64,000 nt of DNA from Paraburkholderia hiiakae (GTDB lineage: Bacteria > Pseudomonadota > Gammaproteobacteria > Burkholderiales > Burkholderiaceae): the NCBI RefSeq assembly GCF_904848665.1, contig NZ_CAJHCQ010000016.1, positions 1 through 64,000 of the forward strand. The letters are read 5' to 3'. Position 1 is the stretch's first letter. Each line of letters starts with the position of its first letter. Positions 1 to 9,278 of the stretch are shown one piece after another. Both the position numbers and the translations under genes were made by a program. The notes beneath the pieces were generated by a model. It was not told where the DNA came from. It ran no database searches and saw only the letters and a program-made list of their open reading frames with translations.

Positions 1-1
1 G

Positions 2-1990
2 GTCACGGCACTGAAGACTCACGCGGAAACGGTGCCGCAGTCGTACACGGTTGCAGACTACAACCCGGAAAGCGCCTGGGAGCGATTCAAGGACAGCGCC
101 AATGTCGCGCCGCAGGACCCGACCACGTATGGCCAGCCCTATGTCTACGGCACCCACCACCTCGACCAGGCCGGGGCGAAGTGGGAAGCGCAGTTGCGTC
201 ACGAGGCTGCCCTTGCACGGCAGGTCATCTACGAGGGCGGGAGTAACGTTCTGGCGTTGCAGTGTGCAAGCGTGCTGGAGACAGATATTGTCCTGCCCGA
301 CGCGCCCAAAGGCCAGGTTGTGATCGAGGTCAGGCACAGTGGTGCGCGCGACCAGCCCTATGCGAACCGCTTCAGGGCCATTCCCGCCGACCGGCGTTTC
401 AGGCTCCAGCTTAAACCGGAAAAATGGGCGCGTATCTCCGGCACACTCAGCGCGCGCATCTGCAGTCCCGACAAATACAAATACAGCTACCTGAATTCGG
501 TCGGATATTACGTCGTTCGTCTGGATGCCGACTTCGGCACCTGGCCGAAGGGCGGCGAGAGCGTGCCGCTGCGCCTCGCGAAGCCCTTTGCCGGCAAGCT
601 GCAAACCGGTATGCACTTCGTCGCGCTGGACAACGACGAGGCCGTGATCTCATTTCGGGATGGGGACCCGGACAAGCCGGAAATCGTCGGCTTCCATCAC
701 CACAGCCAGGCGCGCGACCTCATCACGAACGACCGTCGCTGGCTCTCGCGCAACGTGATCCGAACGCAGTCGAACAACAAGCTGCGCATGGAGGATTGGG
801 CGGGCCAGGAGGGGATCAAGCTCAGTACCGAGCACTCGGGCAAGTCGCAGCTCAATCTCGGATACCTCGTCAACCAGAAGCTGGAATACCGCGGTGAGGG
901 CTATGAGGTCCGGACATCGGGCTGGGGCGTCAGCCGCGCAGGCAAGGGCCTGCTTCTGACGGCATACGACCGTCCCGCTGCCACGGGCAAGCAGCTCGAC
1001 ATGCAGGAAATCATCGCGCAGCTGGAAAGCGCGCTGGCCACGGCGAAGGCGCTGGCCGCGTCCGCCAGCAGCGCGAAGGCCGAGCCTGCTGACACCGACG
1101 CGCAGCAGCAGATGAAGGAGGATTTCGACGGTCTGAAGAAGCCGGGGCTGCTGATGGGCACACCAGCCTCGGCGGCCCTTGTGGCAGGCGAGGGCGTCCA
1201 GTTCGCGGCGCAGGGCGACATCAGCACGGTGGCCGGGAAGAACGCCGACTGGAGCGTGCTGAAACGCTTCACGGTCGCAGCAGGCGAAAAGATATCGCTG
1301 TTCGCGCAGAAGCTCGGCGTGAAGATTTTTGCGGCCAAAGGCCCGGTCGAGGTACAGGCGCAAGGCGGCCCGATGTCGTTCGCTTCGGACAAGGACCTGA
1401 CGGTGGCGAGTGTCAATGGCGTGGCGCGCATTGTAGCGAAGACCGAACTCACACTCGAATCGGGCGGCGCATTCATCCAGATGAAGGACGGCAGCATCAC
1501 CCTGGGCGGTCCCAACGACTTGTTCCTGAAGGTCATCACGATCCAGAAGCAGGGCAAGGCGACTCTGAGCATGCCGCTGGATCTGAATCACCCGGCGCTC
1601 TCCGGCCTGCCGACCGTGCCGCTTACGTTCTACACAGGAGCCTCGCCCGCTTCACGCGCGGCGATTCCGGAGAACATGCCCTACAGCCTGTTCGTGGGTA
1701 AGACACTCGTGAAACAGGGTGTGTTCGATGAAACTGGACTGCTCCAGGTCGATCACCATCCGACGACGCAGCAGTACACGCTGAAGCTCGCCAACGGTGC
1801 GAGCTACACGATCCCCGTTGCTGGACAGTACCGGGGCAAGGCGGATAACGGTGCGCTCGCTAATAGCGGCTTTCAGTTTCACGAGAACGGCAAGGACCCG
1901 GATATTTCGCCCGTCGCAGACCGGGCCAAACATCGTCAGGACTACAGTGGTTTTCTGAACGCTGAGTCCGGCCAGGAATCGGGAGAATAA
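2..1990 (+). CDS. vgrG: VgrG, type VI secretion spike protein (5' end outside window)
   Basis: This is the C-terminal ~660 residues of a VgrG, the trimeric spike that tips the T6SS tube. The reading frame is open to the window edge, so the GTG at 32 is not the true start; compared with the complete VgrG at 54110, roughly 250-300 residues are missing. The visible part covers the end of the gp27-like region, the gp5-like OB fold, and a DUF2345 beta-helix containing a short Ala-rich coiled segment. After DUF2345, about 120 extra residues (from about base 1610) contain a small beta-rich unit (VGKTLVKQGVFDETG) resembling the transthyretin-like adaptor known in some VgrGs that carry lipase effectors. 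It ends 2 bases before the phospholipase gene, so the two are almost certainly co-translated and the extension probably loads that effector. VgrG identity is firm; the adaptor role is inference. Confidence 0.93.
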   Translation, partial: VTALKTHAETVPQSYTVADYNPESAWERFKDSANVAPQDPTTYGQPYVYGTHHLDQAGAKWEAQLRHEAALARQVIYEGGSNVLALQCASVLETDIVLPDAPKGQVVIEVRHSGARDQPYANRFRAIPADRRFRLQLKPEKWARISGTLSARICSPDKYKYSYLNSVGYYVVRLDADFGTWPKGGESVPLRLAKPFAGKLQTGMHFVALDNDEAVISFRDGDPDKPEIVGFHHHSQARDLITNDRRWLSRNVIRTQSNNKLRMEDWAGQEGIKLSTEHSGKSQLNLGYLVNQKLEYRGEGYEVRTSGWGVSRAGKGLLLTAYDRPAATGKQLDMQEIIAQLESALATAKALAASASSAKAEPADTDAQQQMKEDFDGLKKPGLLMGTPASAALVAGEGVQFAAQGDISTVAGKNADWSVLKRFTVAAGEKISLFAQKLGVKIFAAKGPVEVQAQGGPMSFASDKDLTVASVNGVARIVAKTELTLESGGAFIQMKDGSITLGGPNDLFLKVITIQKQGKATLSMPLDLNHPALSGLPTVPLTFYTGASPASRAAIPENMPYSLFVGKTLVKQGVFDETGLLQVDHHPTTQQYTLKLANGASYTIPVAGQYRGKADNGALANSGFQFHENGKDPDISPVADRAKHRQDYSGFLNAESGQESGE

Positions 1991-1992
1991 GC

Positions 1993-3915
1993 ATGGCTAA
2001 TCCGACGAACATCGTTGTTCCCATTGCGCTTGATGAGCGGCAGGGGGCGGACATCTGCCTGCCCTGGTTTGTCGATTTCGCGCCGGAAGGGCCGTCCGAG
2101 TATCCGCCCCGCATGGCCACGTATGCGCCGCTGGTCAACGGAAAGAAGGCATTCGGTGCGCTCTACGAAGCCATCGACAAGGCAACCACGACCATCGATT
2201 ACGTCTGCTGGGGTTTCCAGCCGTCGATGTACTTTGTCCGCGATCGACAGTCGCATCGCATCGGCGATCTGCTCATCAAGAAGGCCAGGGAAGGCCGCAA
2301 AGTCCGAATCCTGTGCTGGCTCGATAGTGCCTGGGCCGCGCAGTTCAGTGAGCAGGAAGTACCAGGGTGGACTGAGGGCGCGAGGTTCGCGACGCAAAAC
2401 GAGGACGCCCAGCAGATTGTCTACGACCGAAACTGGTATCGCTGCGCGCAACTGCCAAAGGGAGCGAAGCCGTCAGCAGTCCCGGCAGCGGGATCGCAAA
2501 TGTATCCGCAACTGAACGCAAACCTGTATCAGCTACTCGGCACGCAATCTCTCAAGGACATCGGCATCGAACTGGTGACGCGCGACTTCTCGCGGAAGGA
2601 GCGAGCGGAGATCATGGATCGCGAGAAGCTCCTGCGCAAAGCCGGTGAAGGTCCGACAAAGGCGACCATCGCCGCATATGGCGCGGAGCCCTCCCACCAT
2701 CAGAAGATGGTCCTGATCGACTATGAAAAGCCGGAAGTGGCTGTTGGGTTCGTGATGGGACACAACACGCTGGACGCGTATTGGGACGACGACGGGCACA
2801 GCTATCAATGGAAAGCGCCGGATCTCGGACGCAATGGCGCGACACCGCGACAGGACATGTCGGCCATCGTGACAGGGCCGATCCTCGAACATCTGAACGT
2901 GAACTTCTGCCGGGCGTGGAAGCGGGATGCTCACGAAGATCTGCTGTCGAAGCGCAAGGGGTTGGAGCAGCAACTGAAGCTGCGAAGAGAGTTCGGTATG
3001 CCAGTGATGGCTCAGATCAACCGCACACAGTCGCAGGAAGGTGTGCGTAATATCAAGTCGCTTTACCTGCAGGCAGTCAATAACGCGACGAAATTCATCT
3101 ATATCGAGAACCAGTATTTCCGGTGGCTGGACCTCGCGACCGAGATTAAGGATGCGATACAGAGGCAGATTACGGCTGGGCGTGATCCCGATAAGCCGGT
3201 CCATCTTTTTGTCGTGACCAACGCGAGCAAGGATGGCATGGGCCTGGGTGCAGGTACGACCTACGACATGGTTAGCAGTCTGGGCCGCGCCGACACCATG
3301 CCAGCGGTTGCGCGGGAAGAGCAGAACGAAGTACTGGGTTCCGCATTACTGGATGTCCAGAAGCAGGTCACGGCGGCGAACACGCAGATGCGAAATGCGA
3401 GTAGCCCACAGCAACAGGCCAGCGCGCAACAGGCTATCGACGCCGCGCAGGCCAATGAAGCAAAACTTCAACAGCAGTACGACGACAACCTGGACTTGAG
3501 CAAGGCGATCGTGCCTCAGCCGATTCCGGGCCTCAAGGTTCACATTGGGTCGCTGGTTGCGCCGGACTCGCCGCCCGGCAACACGTGGATGCCGGTTTAC
3601 ATTCACAGCAAGATCATGATTATCGATGACGTGTTTCTTACGCATGGCTCGGCCAACTGCAACCGGCGCAGCATGGAAGTGGATAGCGAACTGAACATCT
3701 GTCACGAGCGGATGGACGTGACGCAACCGCTGCGCAGGTATCTGTGGGATATCCACACAAACGGACAGGGCGCGCAGGATGACCCGGCGATTGCGTCCGA
3801 TAAGTGGGAAAAAATCATAACTCGAAATGCCAGTTGCCAGAAAAATGGGCTGGCACCTACAGCGTCGCTCATCGGCTTCATGTGGACTTCCGATAAACGG
3901 CGACGGCTGGACTGA
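1993..3915 (+). CDS. Phospholipase D-family T6SS effector (Tle5-like)
   Basis: This 640-residue protein has two HKD half-sites of the phospholipase D superfamily. The first is HHQKMVLIDYEK near residue 235 and the second is HSKIMIIDD near residue 538, the latter followed by the SANCNRRSMEVDSE block typical of the family. Size and layout match Tle5-type (PldA-like) antibacterial lipases, which cleave phosphatidylethanolamine in the target periplasm. There is no signal peptide, as expected for cargo loaded on VgrG. It lies 2 bases after vgrG and 3 bases before a Sel1-repeat lipoprotein, the classic spike, toxin, immunity order. A helical Gln/Ala-rich insert lies around residues 455-500 between the two half-sites. 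Enzyme class is firm; substrate is inferred from the family. Confidence 0.9.
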   Translation: MANPTNIVVPIALDERQGADICLPWFVDFAPEGPSEYPPRMATYAPLVNGKKAFGALYEAIDKATTTIDYVCWGFQPSMYFVRDRQSHRIGDLLIKKAREGRKVRILCWLDSAWAAQFSEQEVPGWTEGARFATQNEDAQQIVYDRNWYRCAQLPKGAKPSAVPAAGSQMYPQLNANLYQLLGTQSLKDIGIELVTRDFSRKERAEIMDREKLLRKAGEGPTKATIAAYGAEPSHHQKMVLIDYEKPEVAVGFVMGHNTLDAYWDDDGHSYQWKAPDLGRNGATPRQDMSAIVTGPILEHLNVNFCRAWKRDAHEDLLSKRKGLEQQLKLRREFGMPVMAQINRTQSQEGVRNIKSLYLQAVNNATKFIYIENQYFRWLDLATEIKDAIQRQITAGRDPDKPVHLFVVTNASKDGMGLGAGTTYDMVSSLGRADTMPAVAREEQNEVLGSALLDVQKQVTAANTQMRNASSPQQQASAQQAIDAAQANEAKLQQQYDDNLDLSKAIVPQPIPGLKVHIGSLVAPDSPPGNTWMPVYIHSKIMIIDDVFLTHGSANCNRRSMEVDSELNICHERMDVTQPLRRYLWDIHTNGQGAQDDPAIASDKWEKIITRNASCQKNGLAPTASLIGFMWTSDKRRRLD

Positions 3916-3918
3916 TCG

Positions 3919-5202
3919 ATGATGCGAAGCACAACCATTGCATTTTGTATGGCGCTCACGTTATGCGCCTGTTCGAACAAGGATAACCCCATGCCCTCTC
4001 AACCCGAATGGAGCACCGCGCGCGCGAAGCTGGCTTTTACCTGCGTTCAGAAAGCAGACCATCTACCGCCGCTCGATCCGCAAGCCGATGCATTGTTCCA
4101 GTACGCGCTGTTTCTCGAAAAGAAGCCTGGCCCGAAGGACTACGACGCGGCGGCCCGCTACTACCGGATTGCCGCCGCGTATGGACACTACAAGGCCAAC
4201 CATAACCTGCAACTGCTGGTATCGGAGGGCCTGGCACAGTCCCCCCATGCTGCAACCGAAACCATTGATCTGGCTGAACGGCTGATTGCCGCCGGTATTC
4301 CCGGTGGTTATTACGACATGGGCCACTATCTCGAACTTGGCTATGGCGTGAAAAAGGACGAGAGAAGCGCGCGGGTCTATTTCCGCAAGGCGGCAGACCT
4401 CGGGAGTCCAGAGGGGCAGTATGTTGTAGGTGACCTACTCTCTCCACGAGACCGCGCCCCCGAAATTTCACGTCAGATGATGGACTGTGCAGCCGATCAG
4501 GGATATGGAAAGGCTGCAAACTATCTTGGTGTCGATCTGTCGACCAACAAGCTATACCCTCAGGCTGTTCAAGCGTTTCAAAAAGGTGTGGCAGCCGGCG
4601 ACGCTATGGCTGCTTCGTTTTTGGCTGATGGGTTCAAGGTGCCTCCTGCGACCGACCGACTAAACTATCTTGCTTTGCCGAACGATCCGGAGCGGGCGAA
4701 GCGCTACGATCAAGTCTGGAAGTTCCTCACCGACCACGAAAGCCTCAATCCCAAGGTGCCGGACATCGACCAGATCGTGCCGCTGCCGCCCGCGAAGCTG
4801 CCGCCCTGGGACGGCACGTTCCAGTGGCAGAAGGAGCAGGACGCCGCCACGCCGCCGCAGAAACCTGCTGAATCGCTTGTCGCAAAACTGGCTCGCGAAA
4901 AGGACCTCGACCCGACAACAGGCCTGCCTCTCGTGCCAACCAAAAGCGCGCAGGCCGAACGCGTGCCGCTCGGCACGACGGCCTACACCAATGAGGTTTG
5001 TCCGCAGAATGGCGTGTGGTGCGCGAAGCAATGGACTGGCTACAGTCTGGAAGCTACGCAGCACTTCCGCAAGGGGCAACCCATGCCGGATCTGACCGTC
5101 CGCTATCCCCGTTCCATACCACTACTCGATGCACTGCTTGGCGTGCGTCAAGATCGTACGTATGCGACGTGGAGCCTTGTTTCATACAGCGATCGGACGT
5201 AG
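3919..5202 (+). CDS. Sel1-repeat lipoprotein, probable Tle5 immunity protein
   Basis: This 427-residue protein has a lipoprotein signal: a short basic start, a hydrophobic stretch and the lipobox LCAC with Cys18 as lipidation site. Residues about 60-230 hold several Sel1/TPR-like repeats (for example YYDMGHYLELGYGVKKDE and ARVYFRKAADLGSPEGQYVV). The C-terminal half is Pro-rich and unassigned. Periplasmic Sel1-repeat immunity proteins are known partners of Tle5 phospholipases. The gene begins 3 bases after the phospholipase stop, supporting a cognate role. ATG codons at 3919 and 3922 are both possible starts. Confidence 0.8.
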   Translation: MMRSTTIAFCMALTLCACSNKDNPMPSQPEWSTARAKLAFTCVQKADHLPPLDPQADALFQYALFLEKKPGPKDYDAAARYYRIAAAYGHYKANHNLQLLVSEGLAQSPHAATETIDLAERLIAAGIPGGYYDMGHYLELGYGVKKDERSARVYFRKAADLGSPEGQYVVGDLLSPRDRAPEISRQMMDCAADQGYGKAANYLGVDLSTNKLYPQAVQAFQKGVAAGDAMAASFLADGFKVPPATDRLNYLALPNDPERAKRYDQVWKFLTDHESLNPKVPDIDQIVPLPPAKLPPWDGTFQWQKEQDAATPPQKPAESLVAKLAREKDLDPTTGLPLVPTKSAQAERVPLGTTAYTNEVCPQNGVWCAKQWTGYSLEATQHFRKGQPMPDLTVRYPRSIPLLDALLGVRQDRTYATWSLVSYSDRT

Positions 5203-5206
5203 CGCG

Positions 5207-5440
5207 ATGAGGAATCCAAAAAGACACTGGCTTGTCCGGTACTGGTTTTATATTCCGTTCTGGATATCCGTCGCATTGTCGGTATTCGTCGTAGCCGGCC
5301 TCGGTGGAATTGATGAAATCCTTGATCCGTATTACATCAGGGTCTTTGTCATCCCGCTCCTGTTCCTGCTCGGCGTGTCCGGCGGGCTCGGCCTGTTCGT
5401 CCATATCTTCGTTATGTCCTGCCGGAACTCGGCAGATTGA
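5207..5440 (+). CDS. Small two-helix inner-membrane protein
   Basis: This 77-residue protein is not one I recognise as a named family. The ATG lies 4 bases after the lipoprotein stop, giving continuity with the vgrG operon. It starts with a basic RNPKRHW segment followed by two transmembrane helices (about residues 11-33 and 46-70). A second immunity factor or an accessory to the upstream toxin module is possible, but nothing in the sequence proves it. It ends exactly where LysR-like sequence starts in another frame, so it is the last gene of the island. Confidence 0.6.
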   Translation: MRNPKRHWLVRYWFYIPFWISVALSVFVVAGLGGIDEILDPYYIRVFVIPLLFLLGVSGGLGLFVHIFVMSCRNSAD

Positions 5441-6045
5441 ACAGACGCAGCCCGCGTATCGACCTGAGCGCACGGTGCGTGTCGGGCACGGTGAACCACT
5501 GGACCGGTTCGCAGTTCTGCGATTTGGGCGTGGCCGTGTACATCGGCGAGGCGTCGAATTGCGAGGTGGAATTGCTCTCGAAGGTATCGGCCGTATGCGT
5601 AATGCCGGCTTCGCATCCGCTCGCGAAAAAGGCCATGATCCGGCCCGCCGATCTGGAGGGGGAATCGTTCATCTCGCTGTGCCACGGCGACGGCACGCGC
5701 ACGCAAATGGACGAGGTGTTCCAGCGTGCCGGCGTGGAGCGCGTACTCGCCATCGAGGCGCAGTACACCGCGATCTGCTGCGAGATTGTCCGCTGCGGCA
5801 TGGGCGTGACGCTCGCGCATCCCATCGTCGCACGCGATTTCGCGGGGCCGGACATCGCGATCCGGCCGTTCTCGCCGGCGGTGATGTTTCCTACGTACTT
5901 GCTGTTTCCGCCGAACCGGCCGCGCGAGCGTCTGGTGGCCGAGTTCGTCGAAGTGCTGCGCGCGCATCACGATGGTTTGATTGCGCAGATGAAAGCGGCC
6001 GACCGTGGGCCTGCGCGCAAGCGCACGAAGCAAGCGGCGGCTTGA
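5437..6045 (+). pseudogene. LysR-type regulator, C-terminal fragment lacking the DNA-binding domain
   Basis: The frame encodes about 200 residues that match only the distal two thirds of a LysR substrate-binding domain: FCDLGVAVY, then VCVMPASHPLAKK, the ESFISLCHGDGTR block, and EIVRCGMGVTLAHP. The N-terminal winged helix-turn-helix and the first lobe (about 110-130 residues) are absent. Similarity begins near base 5450, directly after the last vgrG-island gene, so the fragment has no start of its own beyond an incidental TTG at 5437. It ends in a basic tail (GPARKRTKQAAA). It is best read as the 3' part of a LysR gene cut by the T6SS island; the 5' part may lie left of the window. Confidence 0.8.
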
Positions 6046-6054
6046 GGCGAGAAG

Positions 6055-6984
6055 TCAAGCCATGCTTTTAGCGCCGCGCTTTTTCTGTGCCGCCCGCTCC
6101 ACGAGATGCTCGACCATGCGCTGCGCCGCGGGCTGTAACGTGTCGAACGCACGAAAGCACACGATGAAACGGCGCCGCGCCCAGGCGTCGGTGAGGGCAA
6201 TGGTGTGCACGTCCATGATGCGCCGGTAGGTGTTGCTCACCTCCTGGGGCACGACGCTGATGCCTAGATTGGCGGCCACCACGCGAAACGCCGCGTCGAG
6301 CGTCGACACCACCGCGCGATAGGCGACCGTACGCCCGCTGCGTGCCGCCGACTGCCGCAGCATCGTATGCACGGCAGTGGAAGGCGGCAGGCCCACGTGC
6401 TCGTAATCGAGTGTCTCCTCGAAAGCGATGCTGCGGCGTTTCGCAAGCGCGTGCTCGGGATGCACGGCGAGCACGAGCCGGTCTTCGCGCCAGGGGCGCG
6501 ATTGGAGTCCCCCGAGTTCGACGTTGTCCCAGCACACGCCTAGCGAGGCCGCGCCGTCGCGCACGCGTTCCACGAGTTCGTGCGACGTGCGCTCCTCCAC
6601 GTTCACGCGAATGTTCTTGTACGCAGGCAAGCGCATGAACGACGCGAGATCGTCGAGAAGCGCTTCGGCGATCGCAGAGGCCGAGGCGCACACGCTCACG
6701 CTGCCCGAGAGGCCGCTGCCCAGCGCAGCAACGTCGCTGGCCGCGCGCTCGAGCGTGAAGATCACGCTGCGCGCATGCTCGAGCAGCGCGAGGCCCGCCG
6801 CGGTGGGTTGCACGCCACGGCGCGAGCGTGTGAGCAGTGGCACGCCGAATTCGCTTTCGAGTTGGGCGATCCGCTTGCTGATGGCGGAAGGCTCGATATG
6901 CTCCTCGCGCGCCGCACGCCCCATGTTGCCGTGCTCGCACACGCTCACGAGAAGGCGCAGGGTCTTGAGGTCGATGTCGTGCAC
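6055..6984 (-). CDS. LysR-type transcriptional regulator
   Basis: This is a complete 309-residue LysR regulator. It has an N-terminal winged HTH (residues 5-65, with EPSAISKRIAQLESEFGVPLL) and a two-lobed effector domain to about residue 290. It is divergent from the HMG-CoA lyase gene across 127 bp containing a conspicuous inverted repeat (7034-7065), the arrangement for a LysR protein controlling the lyase, CoA-transferase and carrier genes. The effector is presumably the substrate or a CoA intermediate of that pathway (inference). The short Lys/Arg-rich end (QKKRGAKSMA) is unremarkable. Confidence 0.9.
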   Translation of the reverse strand: MHDIDLKTLRLLVSVCEHGNMGRAAREEHIEPSAISKRIAQLESEFGVPLLTRSRRGVQPTAAGLALLEHARSVIFTLERAASDVAALGSGLSGSVSVCASASAIAEALLDDLASFMRLPAYKNIRVNVEERTSHELVERVRDGAASLGVCWDNVELGGLQSRPWREDRLVLAVHPEHALAKRRSIAFEETLDYEHVGLPPSTAVHTMLRQSAARSGRTVAYRAVVSTLDAAFRVVAANLGISVVPQEVSNTYRRIMDVHTIALTDAWARRRFIVCFRAFDTLQPAAQRMVEHLVERAAQKKRGAKSMA

Positions 6985-7033
6985 GGTGTCTCCTGACTGC
7001 GTTTTGTGTGTTTCCGAAATAGAATCTTAAAGC

Positions 7034-7065
7034 TTCCAAAATACCGCTTTATGTATTTTGCGGAA
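7034..7065. promoter_or_regulatory. Candidate LysR operator between divergent genes
   Basis: An interrupted inverted repeat has arms TTCC-AAAATAC (7034-7044) and GTATTTT-GC-GGAA (7053-7065) around an 8-base centre, giving ATAC-N8-GTAT at the core. A further half-site-like TTCCGAAAT lies at 7012-7020. It sits 50-80 bases upstream of both divergent start codons, the usual place for a LysR recognition/activation site. Binding by the adjacent regulator is inferred. Confidence 0.55.
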
Positions 7066-7111
7066 TGCCTAAAGTTAGCACATCGCTGGAGACAAAAACG
7101 GAGACACCTTC

Positions 7112-8050
7112 ATGCCCCCATTACCGCAGCGTTGCGTGATACGCGAGGTCGGCCTGCGCGACGGCCTGCAGAGCATTCAGACCGTGCTGCCTACCGAACA
7201 CAAGATCGAGTGGATACGCGCGGCACACGAAGCCGGCCAACGCGAGATCGAAGTGGGCTCGTTCGTGCCCGCGCGGCTCTTGCCGCAACTCGCCGATACG
7301 GCAGAACTCGTGGCTTACGCGAAAACGCTGCCGGACCTCTTCGTCTCGGTGCTCGTGCCGAACCTCAAGGGCGCTGAGCGCGCGCTGGAGGCGCAAGCGG
7401 ACCTCATGCTCGTGCCGCTTTCCGCGAGCGAGGCGCATAGCCTCGCGAACCTGCGCAAGACGCCGGATGAAGTGGTCGCCGAGGTGGCGCGCATGCGCGC
7501 CGCGCGCGACGCCAGCGGCGCGAAGACGCTGATCGAAGGCGGCATCGGCACGGCCTTCGGCTGCACGTTGCAAGGGCGCGTCGAGCCCGCCGAGGTGCTG
7601 CGCTGCATGCAGGCGCTGCTCGACGCGGGTGCGGACCGCGTGAGCCTCGCCGACACCGTCGGCTACGCGAACCCCGCCGCCGTGCGAGAACTCGTCGAGG
7701 CCGCGCGCGGGATCGCGGGCGAGCGTTTGTGCTGCGCGCACTTTCACGACACGCGCGGCCTCGCGCTCGCCAATGTCTATGCCGCGCTGGAGGCGGGCGT
7801 GACGCGCTTCGACGCCACGCTTGGCGGCATCGGCGGCTGTCCGCATGCGCCGGGCGCAAGTGGCAACGCGTCGAGCGAAGACCTCGCGTTCATGCTCGCG
7901 GACATGGGCATCGACACCGGCATCGACATCGAACGGCTGCTCGCGCTGCGCGCGCGCGTGGCCGCGTGGCTGGAGGGCGAAACGCTGCACGGCACGCTCT
8001 GGCGCGCCGGCCTGCCGAAGACCTTTGGCGCAATCGCGCATCACGCCTGA
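7112..8050 (+). CDS. Hydroxymethylglutaryl-CoA lyase family protein
   Basis: This 312-residue DRE-TIM (HMGL-like) barrel carries the family motifs: EVGLRDGLQ at residues 12-20 with the metal-binding Asp17, and HFHDTRG near residue 210. The HMG-CoA lyase signature GGIGGCPHAPGASGN is near residues 237-251, including the catalytic Cys. The reaction would be cleavage of 3-hydroxy-3-methylglutaryl-CoA, or a close analogue, to acetyl-CoA plus acetoacetate. GGAGAC 9 bases upstream serves as ribosome binding site. It is followed at 16 bases by a CaiB-type CoA transferase that could make the CoA substrate. Leucine-degradation partner genes are absent, which points to an imported acid rather than leucine. 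Confidence 0.88.
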   Translation: MPPLPQRCVIREVGLRDGLQSIQTVLPTEHKIEWIRAAHEAGQREIEVGSFVPARLLPQLADTAELVAYAKTLPDLFVSVLVPNLKGAERALEAQADLMLVPLSASEAHSLANLRKTPDEVVAEVARMRAARDASGAKTLIEGGIGTAFGCTLQGRVEPAEVLRCMQALLDAGADRVSLADTVGYANPAAVRELVEAARGIAGERLCCAHFHDTRGLALANVYAALEAGVTRFDATLGGIGGCPHAPGASGNASSEDLAFMLADMGIDTGIDIERLLALRARVAAWLEGETLHGTLWRAGLPKTFGAIAHHA

Positions 8051-8066
8051 TTAGTAGGAACTCCTT

Positions 8067-9218
8067 ATGAATACGCAAAACCGGTTGCCACTCGAAGGCG
8101 TGCGTGTCGTCGAATTCACGCACATGGTCATGGGCCCCACTTGCGGGATGATCCTCGCGGACCTCGGCGCCGAAGTCATCAAGATCGAGCCGCCCGGTGG
8201 CGACAAGACGCGCAATCTGCCAGGCCTCGGCATCGGCTTTTTCCGCTCGTTCAACCGCAACAAGAAGAGCGTGGTGCTCGACATCAACACCGAAACGGGG
8301 CGCGCGACGGCCGTTGAGCTGATCGGCGAGTGCGATGTGATGCTCGAAAACTTCCGGCCCGGCCTCATGGAAAAGCTCGGCCTGGACTACGCGACGCTCT
8401 CGCAGCGCTACCCGCGCCTCATTTACGTCTCGCACAAGGGCTTTTTGCCGGGCCCCTATGAAAAGCGTCTCGCGCTGGATGAAGTCGTGCAGATGATGGG
8501 CGGCCTCTCCTATATGACCGGGCCCGCGGGGCGGCCGCTGCGTGCCGGCACGTCGGTCAACGACATCATGGGCGGCATGTTCGGCGCGATCGGCGTGCTG
8601 GCCGCGCTGCGCGAGCGCGACACCACCGGGCGCGGCCAGGAGGTGCAGAGCGCGCTGTTCGAAAACTGTGTGTTCCTGAGCGCGCAGCACATGCAGCAAT
8701 ATGCCATGACGCACGAAGCGCCGCCGCCGATGCCCTCGCGCGTTTCGGCCTGGAGCGTGTACGACGTGTTTACGCTCGCAGAGGGCGAACCGCTTTTCAT
8801 CGGTGCGGTGAGCGACAAGCAGTTCGTGACGCTGTGCGACGTGATCGGCTGCCCGCAGCTCGCCAACGAGCCTCACTTCGCGAACAACGCCCTGCGCGTG
8901 GCCGTGCGGCCTGAACTGCTCGAACGCCTGGGCGCCGTGTTAGCCATGCAGCAGGTAGCCGAACTCATGCCGCGTCTCGAAGCGGCAGGCATTCCGTACG
9001 CGCCAATCGTGCGCCCCGACCAGTTGCTCGACGATCCGCACCTCAAGGCGAGCGGTGGTCTCGTGCCGATGCAGACCGACGACGGCGGCATGACCGAAGT
9101 TGTGCTGCTGCCGCTCATGATGGACGGCCGCCGTCCCGGTGTGCGTCAGCCGCTCGCGCGGGTGGGAGAGCATACCGAAGAGGTGCTGGCGGGACTGAAG
9201 TCACACGCACAGCGCTGA
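8067..9218 (+). CDS. CaiB/BaiF family CoA transferase
   Basis: This 383-residue class III CoA transferase has the N-terminal LPLEGVRVVEFTHMVMGP opening, the DLGAEVIKIEPP block, and the catalytic Asp in GTSVNDIMGG near residue 168, where family III enzymes form the acyl-aspartyl intermediate. The CoA acceptor is not readable from sequence. Neighbouring HMG-CoA lyase suggests transfer of CoA from succinyl-CoA to 3-hydroxy-3-methylglutarate or a similar branched dicarboxylate; the related human enzyme SUGCT accepts that acid. It is co-directional with the lyase and the MFS carrier, so one operon is likely. Confidence 0.9.
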   Translation: MNTQNRLPLEGVRVVEFTHMVMGPTCGMILADLGAEVIKIEPPGGDKTRNLPGLGIGFFRSFNRNKKSVVLDINTETGRATAVELIGECDVMLENFRPGLMEKLGLDYATLSQRYPRLIYVSHKGFLPGPYEKRLALDEVVQMMGGLSYMTGPAGRPLRAGTSVNDIMGGMFGAIGVLAALRERDTTGRGQEVQSALFENCVFLSAQHMQQYAMTHEAPPPMPSRVSAWSVYDVFTLAEGEPLFIGAVSDKQFVTLCDVIGCPQLANEPHFANNALRVAVRPELLERLGAVLAMQQVAELMPRLEAAGIPYAPIVRPDQLLDDPHLKASGGLVPMQTDDGGMTEVVLLPLMMDGRRPGVRQPLARVGEHTEEVLAGLKSHAQR

Positions 9219-9278
9219 GCACGCAGGCCCGGCGTTCACAAGAATGACGCCCAGCGAGGCGTCGTCATGGAGACAAGC

